Assembly: GCA_026770585.1 (NCBI GenBank)
Contig: MU646407.1
Location: 477,764-504,862 of the forward strand
Reading direction: 5' to 3'
Length of the DNA stretch: 27,099 nucleotides
Source: Baffinella frigidus
Taxonomy: Eukaryota > Cryptophyceae > Cryptomonadales > Baffinellaceae
In this document: positions 1 through 8,205 of the stretch, piece by piece
Layout of the letters: the number at the start of each line of letters is the position of its first letter
Position numbering within the stretch: the first letter of the stretch is position 1
Made by a program: the position numbers and the translations under genes
Notes under the pieces: generated by a model
What the model was told of the DNA's origin: nothing
What the model saw: the letters and a program-made list of their open reading frames with translations, nothing else
The model's database searches: none

Positions 1-40
1 GAGGGGGGGGGGGGAAGAGAGAGAGAGAGAGGACAGAATG
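1..40. repeat. Poly-G and (GA)n low-complexity start
   Basis: A run of G followed by a GA dinucleotide tract opens the window. The window also ends in a long CT tract, so both edges are simple-sequence DNA. No gene is visible here. Confidence 0.9.
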
Positions 41-129
41 GAGGGGGAGGCGCCCGCTTTTTAAAGTCAACACGCCCAGGGGCAATCGACAGAAAGGCCT
101 TTTCCAGTACAAATGTGATGACGTGAACC

Positions 130-345
130 CCACAATATGATTTGTAGTCCATCGAGTGGCTGTGATCCAATGCGAAATCAGGTTCATTTTGAAACGCTGG
201 TGGGTGCTATCTCAATGGTGGAAGTTGGCACGAGCGCAGGGCTGTTTGATTGTGACGAGCCAATGCTGCAGAAGGAGATTGATTTGATATCATCTCGTGT
301 GCTATCTCAAGGGTGGAACTTGCTATCATTCCTCGACATAGCGTT
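130..345. repeat. Fragments of the GCTATCT repeat family
   Basis: A 24-26 base direct repeat (starting GTGCTATCTCAA) occurs at 204-229 and 299-322. The same motif, as GTGCTATCTTGAGGGTGAAA, is the reverse complement of the right end of the element at 9450-9540. The 84-codon ORF across this stretch (137-391) runs through the repeats and has no recognisable domain, so I do not call it a gene. Confidence 0.55.
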
Positions 346-414
346 ACCATACCACAAACCCCACCCTTCAGACAGCAAAAACGTGATGTAACCTAAATAT
401 GTTTCCGCAAGATG

Positions 415-840
415 TAGACCAACAGATGTCAGTAACGTGCTTCTCCAAATAATCACGTCCTTGTTCATAGCCGCTCTTGGGCCTTAAACAACCTTTCACC
501 ACAACTTGGGGCGCGACCGGCCACCTTTCAACGCCCAAACCGCGTCAGTTGGTGTGTGAACAATAGTTTTAGACCAACAGTTGACAGTCACGTCCTTCTC
601 CAGGTGGTCATGTCCTTGGTCGTGGCCGCTCTGGGGGCGTATCTCCCGGTCCGGTCTATTTTGGGCAGAAGCATCTCCACGGTTACGAGCCCTCCTCCTG
701 GAAACCTCCACCCCGTATTTGTGTTAAAACCGAATTTGGGTTTAAAAGGCATCGTTTGGTCTGCAGCTGTTTTGCATGCACCAACCGACGTGGTTTGGAC
801 GTGCAAAGGTGGCCGGTCGCGCCCTAGGTTGTGGTAAAGG
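415..840. mobile_element. Long inverted-repeat element (about 350 bp)
   Basis: The arm at 492-554 is a near-perfect reverse complement of 779-840 (about 62 bases, roughly 88 percent identical by eye), which makes a MITE-like or foldback element. Inside and to its left is a diverged direct duplication: 415-481 resembles 571-637. A second short direct repeat (TCTCCACGGTTACGAGCC) occurs at about 673-690 and 863-880. ORFs on both strands are by-products of this symmetry. No transposase is visible. From about 881 to 1025 I see nothing definable. Confidence 0.7.
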
Positions 841-1025
841 GGTGTAGAAAGGGCCCCAGTATCTCCACGGTTACGAGCCTTCCTTATCTTCTTCTTTACT
901 ACTGGCAAGCCGTGTTCTTGTGTACTACCCGCAAGCATGAATATTTGGTGGTTCGCCTTTACTTAACTCAAGCCTCACACTGAGTTGTTTACCTTCTTCG
1001 CGTTGACGTTGGCAACCTGCACTGA

Positions 1026-1085
1026 GCAGCCACCGGTGACTTCGGGAAGCAGTCCATCTGAACCACTCCGGTACAAATTGCCCTA
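1026..1085 (-). mobile_element. Truncated copy of the CCACTTAGCAGC element family
   Basis: The reverse complement of 1026-1085 matches the right half of the elements at 4735, 13566 and 18314 (the part reading TTTGGATGGACTGTATCCGTGAAGC then GGTGGCTGCT, here diverged). Only one end is present. Confidence 0.5.
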
Positions 1086-1134
1086 GCACGCATTACAATC
1101 TCCCCCAGGCATCCGGAGAAGAGAGACGTCGGTC

Positions 1135-1408
1135 AAATTTCATCTCGAAAGATAACTGAATAAGTTCCCTAGTTAGCGGTTCTCATTTAATTAGGACGCC
1201 TTATTAGGTTTCCTATACCATACAGGGGTACCTCGCTCATAAGAAACCGCCTCCTCCTAGGGCCCTACAGTAGGCCTATGCCTAGGGCCCTACGATAGTC
1301 CTAGGGGGGGGGCGGTTTCTTATGAGCGAGGTACCCCTGTAACTGATTTCTCTTATTCAACCTCCTGCTGAAAAAGAACTGATTCAGTTATCTTCCGAGA
1401 TGCAATTT
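1135..1408. mobile_element. Outer inverted-repeat element carrying a nested MITE
   Basis: The arms at 1135-1167 and 1376-1408 are inverted copies of each other (core CATCTCG-AAGATAACTGAAT, about 30 bases with few mismatches). The element at 1221-1341 sits between them, so one hairpin element is inserted in another. No coding capacity is visible. Confidence 0.65.
1221..1341. mobile_element. MITE family F1, intact copy with 31-bp perfect terminal inverted repeats
   Basis: The element is 121 bases long. Its terminal inverted repeats at 1221-1251 and 1311-1341 start TACAGGGGTACCTCGCTCAT and match perfectly over 31 bases. The middle is rich in CCTAGG and CCTAC palindromes. It is the best-preserved of at least six F1 copies here (1577, 15493, 17476, 18846 and 21414). 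It cannot encode a transposase and would need one in trans. Confidence 0.85.
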
Positions 1409-1576
1409 AAGTGGTACCCTGTAACCCCCCTACTTTTTGGCAACAGGTCCTCAAGGCGACCTAACGGCGTTAAGTTGCAGAGGAGATGTTGATGCGCGGC
1501 AGGAAGTACGTAGCATCGTGCATTTGTCTCATCAATCGCACGGCCGCGGAAACCTCACGCTCAGAAGCGGAACCTC

Positions 1577-1697
1577 TACATGGGTACCTCGCTCATAAGA
1601 AACCACCTCCGCCTAGGACCCTACAGTAGGGCTATGCCTAGGGGCCTACCGTGGTCCTAGCGGGGGGGCGCTTCCTTGTGTGCGAGGAACCCCTCCA
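1577..1697. mobile_element. MITE family F1, diverged copy
   Basis: The left terminal repeat is nearly intact (TACATGGGTACCTCGCTCAT). The right one has decayed to CTTCCTTGTGTGCGAGGAACC. Length and CCTAGG-rich core match the copy at 1221. Confidence 0.75.
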
Positions 1698-1835
1698 AAG
1701 AGTCCGTGCGGGGGAATCTCACCGCCAAGGTCGACTTTTGGTCGAGTTCTCTCCACTTTCGTGGATGTGGAGGGCGGGGGCTGTAAATATGCGCAGGGCG
1801 CGAGAGTAGGTGTAATTACAATATGTTGAACGGGG

Positions 1836-2144
1836 ATGCGCGAAGGGCGAGACTGGGTGTGGGCCTTCTGCAGGTTCCTGGGGGGGGGCGGTGCAATGTC
1901 AGCTAGGCACCCCTGTGTTTTCAGCAGCGTTGCTCAGTCAACGGCAGCCGCTCAGCTGGACGCTGTCATGTGTCTGCTCAACAGCTACGTGCCTCCTGCC
2001 TGTCACTTCGACTACCTTTACTGTACATGCACACTACCCTCATTCCTCGTTCCTCGCACCTCACCCCTACTCTCTCACCTCCCACCCCCTCTCTTCCCGT
2101 TGATTCCCTCACTCTCTCCCAGGTGTCAGAGAGTGACTAGGTAA
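1836..2144 (+). other. Weak open reading frame, possible fragment
   Basis: An open frame of 102 codons starts at ATG 1836. Its middle (a plausible acceptor TTTTCAG near 1923, then residues such as QSTAAAQLDAVMCLLNSYVPP) looks like helix-forming coding sequence, but the rest is proline- and serine-rich translation of a CCT-rich tract. It lies just beyond the 3' end of gene A and has no recognisable domain. I cannot tell whether it is an exon or chance. From 1700 to 1835 nothing else is visible. Confidence 0.15.
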
Positions 2145-2232
2145 GGCCCTTACGTAGGGGTGAATTCGGAAGCGGTCCGGGTCGTCCCCACAACACATCA
2201 GGACGTGCCGACGGACGTGCTGGGACACGTGA

Positions 2233-2257
2233 CTAGTCAAAGTCGGCGTTCGTGACG
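2233..2257 (-). repeat. Copy of gene A's last coding segment including the stop
   Basis: This repeats the 25 bases at 2279-2303 with one mismatch. On the minus strand both read through codons VT-ADFD and a TAG stop. The copy lies just downstream of the true stop and is one of several exon-end copies placed downstream of their source exon. Confidence 0.75.
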
Positions 2258-2278
2258 TTGATGGTCAAAGTGACGGTG

Positions 2279-4087
2279 CTAGTCAAAGTCGGCGTCCGTG
2301 ACGAAAAAGGAGGGGGGCACGTCCTCCCCATCGTTGTCTGAGTCGTCCGACCTGCGCCAAGCCGCGTCGCGTCAACTTTCGTCAACTTTTGCCAGCTTGG
2401 CTATTCAACTTTTGCCAGTTTGTCGGCGGGCCACCTTCCGTGCCGCGCCAAGTGAACTTTTCCCGACAGTGCTGTTTTTGTTGACAGTAGGGTTCAGGGT
2501 TCAGGGTGTGGGGAGCTGAACCCGCGTCGTACTTCTTGCGGGCGTCCTTCTTCTTGGTGACCAAGCACGCTACATTCGGCATAAATGGACAGATACGAAA
2601 ATATATCAACGGACCAATCTGCAGTCCATTTAAATAAACGGACTTAAATAAACCTGTGAAGCAGATTTCAATAAATCTGCGAAGCGCACTGTGTGGTTTG
2701 GGGTACTGACCCCGCGTCGTACTTCTTGCGGGCATCCTTCTTCTTAGTGAGCAGCACGTTGTTCGCGTACGATATCTCCTCGTCTGCTTCGAACTGCTGC
2801 ACCTGCGGCGTTAGGGTTTGGGTTTTAGGTTCGGGGTTCAAGGGTCTGGGTTTGGAGTGTGGGGTTCAGGGTTTAGGGAATGGGTTTTAGGGGTCAGGGG
2901 TTAGGGGTTTGCGGGTTGCGGGTTGGGTTTCAATGTTTAGGGTTTAGGGTTGGAGGTTTGGGGTTGAGGGTTGAGGGTTTATGGTTTAGACCTGCATGCG
3001 GCGCCAGCAGACGCTGAAGAGAATGCGCGAGAGGATCCCTGGGATGAGGCTCGCGGACTATTCTTAAGTTGACATCCTCGGGCCACGATACAACCCCGTC
3101 AACTTTCGCGCGGGAAAGAGCCCGGGGGAAGCAAGCTGGCGAGCCCAAATAAACCTGAGAAGAAGCAGGAAATAGACTGGGGCAGAAACCTGCATGCGGC
3201 GCCAGCAGACGCGGAAGAGGATCAGGGACATGATCCCCGGGAAGAGCTCTTGCTGACGTCAGCAGCGCCAGGAAGAGCCTGTTATAGTGCTGACTAATAC
3301 TATTATAGTGCTGACTAATAGTAACATAGTGCTGACTAATAGCATTATAGTGCTGACAAATAGCATTATAGTGCTGACTGACAGTATTTTAGTGCTGACG
3401 AGAAGAAACCTGCATGCGGCGCCAGCAGACGCAGAAGAGGATCAGCGAGATGATCCCCGGGAACAGCCCCGTGAGCAGCGACAGGAAGAGCCACGTCCAA
3501 TACCCGCATGATCCGAAGAGGCACGCAAACCTGCTCGGAGAAAGATGTTCACAATTGTTATAAAAATATTGAAATATACCAATTGTAGGTATGTTTTAGG
3601 GTTTCCGGTCATGAAAGACAGGAAGAGCCACGTTCAATTCCCGTACGACCCAAAGAGGCACGCGAACCTGCCCAGGGTTTGGGGTTTGGAGTTGGTCTTC
3701 GAAGGAAATTTCGACAAGAAATCTGGTCGAAATGTCAGTGAATAAGATGTCTCTTTGTACCGCGCAATTCTTAATAAGTACAACGAAAATAAATGGCCCG
3801 ATCCGCAAAACCCACCGTGTGGGTTTGGTGGAGAGCAACACAGAAGCAGAAGAGGAGAAGAGGAGAGGCGTTGAGGGTTTCGGGTCTAGGGTGTGTAGGG
3901 TAACGCCGCAGTACCCATCGGTACTGATGCACGTCTGACTCTGGAAATTAGGGTTCAGGGTTTTGGGGGTAAGGGATTAGCGTGTACACTGACGGTCAGT
4001 GTTGATGCACGTCGGCTCCATGGCTTTGACCCCCCCTCCTAATCCTAAACCCTCAACCCTCCCCGCACCAGCCCCGCGGTTCACACC

Positions 4088-4131
<44 letters not shown>

Positions 4132-7100
4132 CTCTCTCTCTCTCTTTCTCTCTCTCGCGGCGACCAGCGACAAGAAACCATCTAGCAACCATCAATTTCA
4201 CAGAGAAGACGCGAGGAGTTCAGGGTTTAGGTGTTCGAGGTTTAGGGTGCAGGGTTCAGGGTGCATGGTTTTAGGGTTGAGCGTGTGCCCATCCAAATTT
4301 GTTTAGGGTTTAGCGTGTACCCGTCAGAGTTGATGCACGTGGGCTCGACGGCTTTGACGCCCCGCACCAGCCCCAAGGTGCACACCGGCGCCGCGATCAC
4401 CACGCTCCCTGCGAAGGTGACACACCGCCGTTTATCAGCACTAACAACTCCCAGGGATTCCCCCCATTATTTCCTAGGGAATTAGCACATGGGTTGAGGT
4501 TGTTGGCGTATGGTATCGCTGTGGAGGTGACACCTCGCCGTTTATAAACTAGAAACCCTACGCCCCAAACGCACCCTCAGGTTAGGGTTTAGGGTTCAGA
4601 GTCTGGGGCTCGGGGTTTGGGGTTTATTAGGGCTGAGGGCTTAGGGCTGAGGGCTTGGAGCTTAGGGCTTAGGACCCGCGGGGTTCGGTTTGAAGGCGAA
4701 GTCTGCCAGAGCCGCGTCGGAGACGTTGACCCTCCCACTTAGCTGCGAGCGAGGACCTTTTCACCTTGAATCCAAGGTGAAATTCCTGTTAGGTTCCAGG
4801 GCGATGGGTAAGATTCTAGTACAAATCGTTTGGATGGACTATCCGTGAAGCCCCCCGTGGCTGCTAGGTGCAACAATCACCCCTCAACCGAAACCCACAA
4901 CGGACCCGCGGGGTTGGCGATGAAGGCGCAGTCAGCCGGGGCCGCGACAGTGACGTTGACTTTGGGGACGAACAACTTGAAGTCGCACGGCTTGCTCGTG
5001 GAGATCGGCCGGATCGAGATCCAGTACTCCTCCTGTCCACACAAGAAGGGGGGCCTGTTTACAATCAAGATAATTTTGTATGGACCATTTGTGTAGTCAC
5101 TTGCATCGCCATTGGAACCACTGAAACCCTGGTTAGGCCGGTTACGAGGTTGGAACACCTTATCCTGGTACAAAGTTTTGCAACCTCACATGTAAATAGG
5201 CCCCTCTAGCATTCTCGAGTGGGTCCTTAGGGTTTGGGGTTCAGGGTTTGGGGATTATGGTTCAGGGCAGGAGCGGTTGTCTGGCCCGGGCAGCGTGTGT
5301 ACCAGGACGGTAGCCACACATCAGCCTGAATGCTGCTTCTTTGCAGGGGTTGCGGATCAGGATCTGTTTCGAGTTACCCGCACGAGAATGCTAGAGGGGC
5401 CTATTTAAAACGAAGATAATTTTATATGCAGCATTTGTGTAGTCACTCGCATCGCCCTTAGAGCCACTGAAGCCCCGGTTAGGCCGGTTACACATGTAAA
5501 TAGGCCCCTCTAACATTTTCGAGTGGTACAGGTCTTGCATAGAGAGGGTAATACGATTCATAATCACGGCCCCGTCATTGCAGGGGAAACAGTGGTCTGC
5601 CTCGAAACTAGAGCCGTCAAATTTGAGCGTTTTGCCTGGACCACACGAGGCCATCTATGTGAACAGATTCCTAAGTCAATTATTGGATTATTGCCCAGGA
5701 AACACGCCAAAAGTCAGCAATTGGTCACGTACATGCACGCTTTCCGTGCAGGCTTTCCCACAAAACCCTAAAACGTCCATGTATTATGTTCGCATGGGTA
5801 GCCTCGTGTGGGAGAGGGGACTGACCCCTTCCTTGCAGGGGTTGCAGATCAGGATCTGCTTTGAGAAGCGGTCGCTCCTATCCTGGAAGTTGTTGTTGTC
5901 CACATTCGGGCGACACCCCTGCCCCACCTGCACACACACAGAAAAGGTGAGAGGCCTGCATTATTACCGACACGGCCGCCACGTGTGCACCCCCACCGAG
6001 GCTGCGAATAAGCGATTGATCGGATCGCAACCAACATGGCCACCATCCTGCACACCACGCCAGATGCCTCCAGTGAATCTGCCTCGAGTCAATCTGCCTG
6101 TACACTTTCCGACACATCTCAGGAATCCCTATAGGTTTTCGGGCGACACCCCTGCCCTACCTGCTTGTAAAAAGTCGATTGGACGTGACTACTACACGGT
6201 GGTTTGCGTTTTGTAAAAAGTCGATCACCCTAGCTAGCTAGGTCCTAGGTGCCAACGCGAAAACACTCAGCCCCAAACACTCAGCCCGGCCTGCAACCCA
6301 CGCCGTACGGCTCCAGTGCATATGCCATGTATGACATATTTCAGATGACTCCAGTGAATATGCCATGCATATTTCATTTACGCGGCCTTTCAGCTCCACC
6401 GCGCGTCGATCTGAAAGACTAGCTCCAGCAAGTCCTTTCTGAATTGAGTAGCAGTAGAAAGGAAGGACACACAGGCCATGCCTGGCTATCAGGGACACGA
6501 TCTCGCGCAAAATAAAGGCTTGTTGTCACGGTCGTTTCTATTCGACCGGACAACAACCTTTTTATTTCCGATGTCCTCCACATGTGTTTGCCGCTGGCTT
6601 TCTGTATTGCAGACCCGCCCGTTTTCGGGCGACTTCTCGTACAAATCCCCGAAAAACGGGGAAATGGCAATCGAAAGTCGATGGTTTCCTTAAAGAGAAC
6701 GTTCGGCCGCGGTAAAATCACTTGTAAAGGGCATCGAGAAATAAGGCAAAGACCTGGTACAAAATTACAACCGTCGGTTGTAACCCGCCGATGGCGCTTC
6801 TCCACACAGCGGACTTCGAAGGGGTTTTGAATAACCCCCTAGTGAATAGTCCCTAGGTCCTACGGTAGGCAATACCGTACGGGCATAGGGGGGTTCCTGT
6901 GGATAAGGTAACGGAAAGTCGGTGGATTATCCACCGAAAATCCCTTCCCACTCAGAACACTACGGGGAACGTTCCTGAAGTTAATTATTGGATTGTTTCT
7001 TAGGAAACACACTCAAAGTCTGCAATTACTGGTCACGTTATCCCCGGATATCCGGGGAAGATGTGACTCTTAGCCTTTTGAGCGGGTAGCCCGCTGTTTA

Positions 7101-7771
7101 CATTCCAAATTGTCGACGCGAGCTCCACCTGGCTCTGTATCAGTCTATATGGGCTCAATTTTTGTTGGTGGGCCCGGGCTCTTTTCCGCTGCAAAGTTGA
7201 CGGGTTTGTACCGCGAACCAATGATGTCAACTTGACAATAGTCAGCCAACTGAACTGAGGCAGAGCTTAGAGGAAACAGAGAAATTGGCGGGAGCCCTAC
7301 CTGGACGTCGTACGCGGTGATGGCGTTGGTCGGTGCGGTGCACAGGAAATCCGACCCCGTCCCCGAGCACATCGCCGCGGACGGGGTGATGATGGAGGTG
7401 TACGCCTCAAGCGCCTTCCCCGAGATGGTGACCTTGAAGTAGCGGTATCGGTCGGCACCGTCCGGGCACCCAGCCTCGACCACAGACGTGGGCACTGCGC
7501 TTCGGCAGTCGTCTATGCGCGTTTGCCCCCCGCACAGGCCGGCCGACGCCAGCAGCGCCACCGCACAGAGCCACCCCCTGCCCCGGCGCCAGCCCACTGT
7601 GAATTTCCCCTCCTCTCTGGCGGAGCAGCGCCGTTCCGCACGGGGAAGCTCCGTTTCAGGTACACGCGGATGCCGCCGTGACACCCTGCTGCCCAGCCCT
7701 TGCGGTGCTGCTGCCGTTGCACCAGCAGGAATCCACCACTCCCCTGGGGCGCTGTTGCGCTCTTCATCCAT
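2279..7771 (-). CDS. Gene A: predicted type I membrane protein with cysteine-rich ectodomain, 8 exons
   Basis: Spliced gene on the minus strand. Exons in transcription order: 7771-7301, 5927-5826, 5654-5568, 5032-4906, 4408-4321, 3530-3410, 2802-2711, 2351-2279 (stop TAG 2281-2279). All introns are GT-AG, and phases match at every junction, giving 386 residues. A hydrophobic signal-like segment (WLCAVALLASAGLC, residues 67-80) is followed by an ectodomain of about 220 residues with paired cysteines (motifs ILICNPCKEG, ADHCFPCNDGA, SKPCDFKLF, EPTCINSDG). A single transmembrane helix lies at about residues 303-328 and ends in WRRM, which places the C-terminus in the cytosol. The tail is a lysine/arginine-rich stretch (TKKKDARKKYDAG) and then a very acidic end (DDSDNDGED). 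I recognise no named family; a receptor or adhesion-like role is only inference. Odd points: 65 residues precede the signal segment, so the true start may differ, and several exons have decayed copies nearby. The start at 7771 is the first in-frame ATG. Confidence 0.72.
2517..2575 (-). pseudogene. Decayed copy of gene A exon 7 end
   Basis: Minus-strand translation gives VTKKKDARKKYDAG, as in exon 7 (2802-2711), but the 5' half of the exon is absent and the donor has changed from GGGTCAG to GGTTCAG. It lies in the last intron, downstream of its source. It could act as a decoy donor region but lacks its own acceptor. Confidence 0.7.
2815..2995 (-). repeat. Telomere-like heptads in intron 6 of gene A
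   Basis: Degenerate TTTAGGG/TTCAGGG/TTGGGGT units on the plus strand, so the transcribed (sense) strand reads CCCTAAA. They start right at the acceptor side of exon 7. Similar blocks in gene A introns lie at about 3880-3980, 4203-4320, 4575-4680 and 5226-5268, all in the same orientation. Confidence 0.85.
2988..3280 (-). pseudogene. Two decayed copies of the transmembrane exon's end
   Basis: Copies at about 3280-3186 and 3060-2988 keep the exon end, reading PGIMSLILFRVCWRRMQ and PGILSRILFSVCWRRMQ, each followed by a GT. Both lack the exon's start. They lie downstream of the intact exon in the same intron. A family C repeat (3068-3126) is embedded between them and the heptads. Confidence 0.75.
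3282..3400. repeat. 21-bp tandem repeat, about 5.5 units
   Basis: The unit GTGCTGACTAATAGCATTATA is repeated with variation (actaatacta, actaatagta, actaatagca, acaaatagca, actgacagta). The array ends about 10 bases before the donor of gene A exon 6 (plus-strand 3410), so it fills the start of intron 6. No branch-site or coding role is evident. Confidence 0.85.
3410..3530 (-). CDS. Gene A exon 6: transmembrane exon
   Basis: This exon encodes residues 293-332, including the only membrane-spanning segment (YWTWLFLSLLTGLFPGIISL onward) and the WRRMQ stop-transfer end. The acceptor is GAGCAG and the donor CAG|GTTTCT. It enters with one base completing a glycine codon, matching the two bases left over by exon 5. 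It is the only one of four copies of this exon that is complete and open: 3603-3662 has a stop codon, and 3186-3280 and 2988-3060 lack the start. Confidence 0.75.
3603..3662 (-). pseudogene. Decayed copy of the transmembrane exon's start
   Basis: Minus-strand sequence corresponds to the start of exon 6 with its acceptor (FACLFGS), then a stop codon, then TWLFLSF. It lies upstream of the intact exon in transcription order, which fits the pattern of start copies upstream and end copies downstream. Confidence 0.7.
3700..3835 (-). mobile_element. Dispersed repeat family S, reverse copy
   Basis: The reverse complement reads through GGATCGGGCCATTTATTTTC, then a GGTACAAAGAGACATCTTAT segment. Diverged copies occur at about 22765-22880 and 26610-26720 on the plus strand. 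About 110-130 bases long, non-coding, inside intron 5 of gene A. Confidence 0.65.
3910..4040 (-). pseudogene. Two decayed copies of gene A exon 5 end
   Basis: Copies near 4035-3990 (VKAMEPTCINTD) and 3945-3910 (TCISTDGYC) match the end of exon 5 (VKAVEPTCINSDG at 4321-4365). The second keeps G|GTAC at the donor position. Both lie downstream of the source exon in intron 5. Confidence 0.7.
4091..4158. repeat. (CT)n microsatellite
   Basis: A nearly pure CT tract with a few interruptions lies in intron 5 of gene A. Low-complexity ORFs of alternating residues on both strands come from it. Confidence 0.95.
4672..4735 (-). pseudogene. Decayed copy of gene A exon 4 end
   Basis: The minus strand reads VNVSDAALADFAFKPNPAG, matching VNVTVAAPADCAFIANPAG at the end of exon 4, and keeps the donor context GCGG|GTCC. 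It lies downstream of exon 4 in intron 4, next to the element at 4735. Confidence 0.75.
4735..4870. mobile_element. MITE family F2 (CCACTTAGCAGC ends)
   Basis: About 136 bases with imperfect terminal inverted repeats (CCACTTAGCTGC and GTGGCTGCTAGGTG). Conserved internal parts: AAGGTGAAATTCC, TAAGATTCTAGTACAAATCG and ATCCGTGAAGCCCCC. Full copies also lie at 13566 and 18314. Here it separates exon 4 of gene A from the decayed exon 4 copy. Confidence 0.8.
5046..5221. mobile_element. MITE family F3, copy with internal insertion
   Basis: Matches the element at 5381-5525 in its core (GTGTAGTCACTTGCATCGCC, GGTTAGGCCGGTTAC) and right end (TAAATAGGCCCCTCTAGCAT). It carries about 44 extra bases with short inverted ends (GAGGTTG/CAACCTC) that the other copy lacks, which looks like a small nested insertion. 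It lies immediately upstream of gene A exon 4. Confidence 0.7.
5341..5372 (-). pseudogene. Decayed copy of gene A exon 2 end
   Basis: The minus strand reads KQILIRNPCKE, matching KQILICNPCKEG at the end of exon 2 (5826-5861). Unlike the other copies it is not in the adjacent intron: intact exon 3 lies between source and copy. Either it predates insertion of exon 3 or a larger block was duplicated. Confidence 0.65.
5381..5525. mobile_element. MITE family F3, intact copy
   Basis: About 145 bases. The terminal inverted repeats at 5381-5407 and 5497-5525 share CTAGAGGGGCCTATTTA and its complement. It is inserted in intron 3 of gene A. Confidence 0.8.
6137..6165 (-). pseudogene. Decayed copy of gene A exon 2 start
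   Basis: The plus-strand text TTCGGGCGACACCCCTGCCC followed by ACCTGC is almost identical to 5906-5931, the start of exon 2 with its acceptor. It lies upstream of exon 2 in transcription order. A weaker match (TTTTCGGGCGAC) occurs near 6622. Confidence 0.75.
7160..7235 (-). repeat. Dispersed repeat family C
   Basis: The reverse complement contains GTTGACATCATTGG, then CCCGTCAACTTTGCAGCGG and AAAGAGCCCGGGCCCACC. Related copies lie at 3068-3126 and 12101-12165. AAGTTGA and TCAACTT form a short inverted pair inside the element. Confidence 0.65.
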
Positions 7772-8205
7772 GCCGGAGCCCCGCAAATCCTCACACCGCG
7801 CGGAAGACCTCGCCGGGGGACCACCAAAGAAGAAGGCTTCCTGCGCTGATCAAGTAACCTGCAGGGAACGTTCGGGTATTGTGAGAGACTGGTGGAAGGG
7901 GGGGTGGGGGGAAGGACAAGGTTCAGCCCAAAGTCCCAAGATTTCGAGATTTGACCTTTGACCTTGTTGTGAGCAATCCTGCCCCGTTCTTGGAGCCGTT
8001 ACCCCGTTCTTGGAGCTAAGTGTCCACTTTTGGCCGAGATGGCCATGGGCTCTTCAAACCAACCTGAAAAAATTGACTTTTAAATACACCCCTACAACTG
8101 TCTGACGTTTTTTCAACGACCAACGGATCCTCCATCTCCCAGAGCGTCGGGCCTTCTGGATCACTCTGGTTGTGTGGAAGGTTGGCTGGTCCGTGCAGCG
8201 CCGCC
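7772..8205. promoter_or_regulatory. Divergent promoter region between genes A and B
   Basis: Only 434 bases separate the first ATG of gene A (minus) from that of gene B (plus). The region must hold both promoters and 5' leaders. It contains a G-rich tract (7893-7913) and a short direct repeat (CCCCGTTCTTGGAGC at about 7981 and 8002). I see no convincing TATA box. No telomere-like heptads are present, unlike the introns on either side. Confidence 0.6.

Larger units (their letters stand above)
5931..7300 (-). other. Intron 1 of gene A, repeat-rich
   Basis: At 1.37 kb this is the longest intron of gene A, and it is notably poor in telomere-like heptads. It holds a copy of exon 2's start, a direct repeat (CTCCAGTG-ATATGCCATG at about 6312 and 6349), a small CCTAGG-type palindromic element near 6836-6890, and a family C copy at 7160-7235. 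No convincing exon is visible in it; the longer ORFs of 6419-6830 have no domain and sit on both strands. Confidence 0.6.

Noticed and set aside
3282-3400. CRISPR array
   Set aside because: The units are contiguous without unique spacers and lie in a eukaryotic intron; it is a simple tandem repeat.
3977-4274. ORFs with runs of L-S or R-E
   Set aside because: Translation of the CT microsatellite at 4091-4158.
4877-5173. Gene A exon 4 extended as one ORF through 5173
   Set aside because: The part above 5032 is the F3 element; an acceptor (GGACAG) at 5033-5038 and matching phases mark the true exon start.
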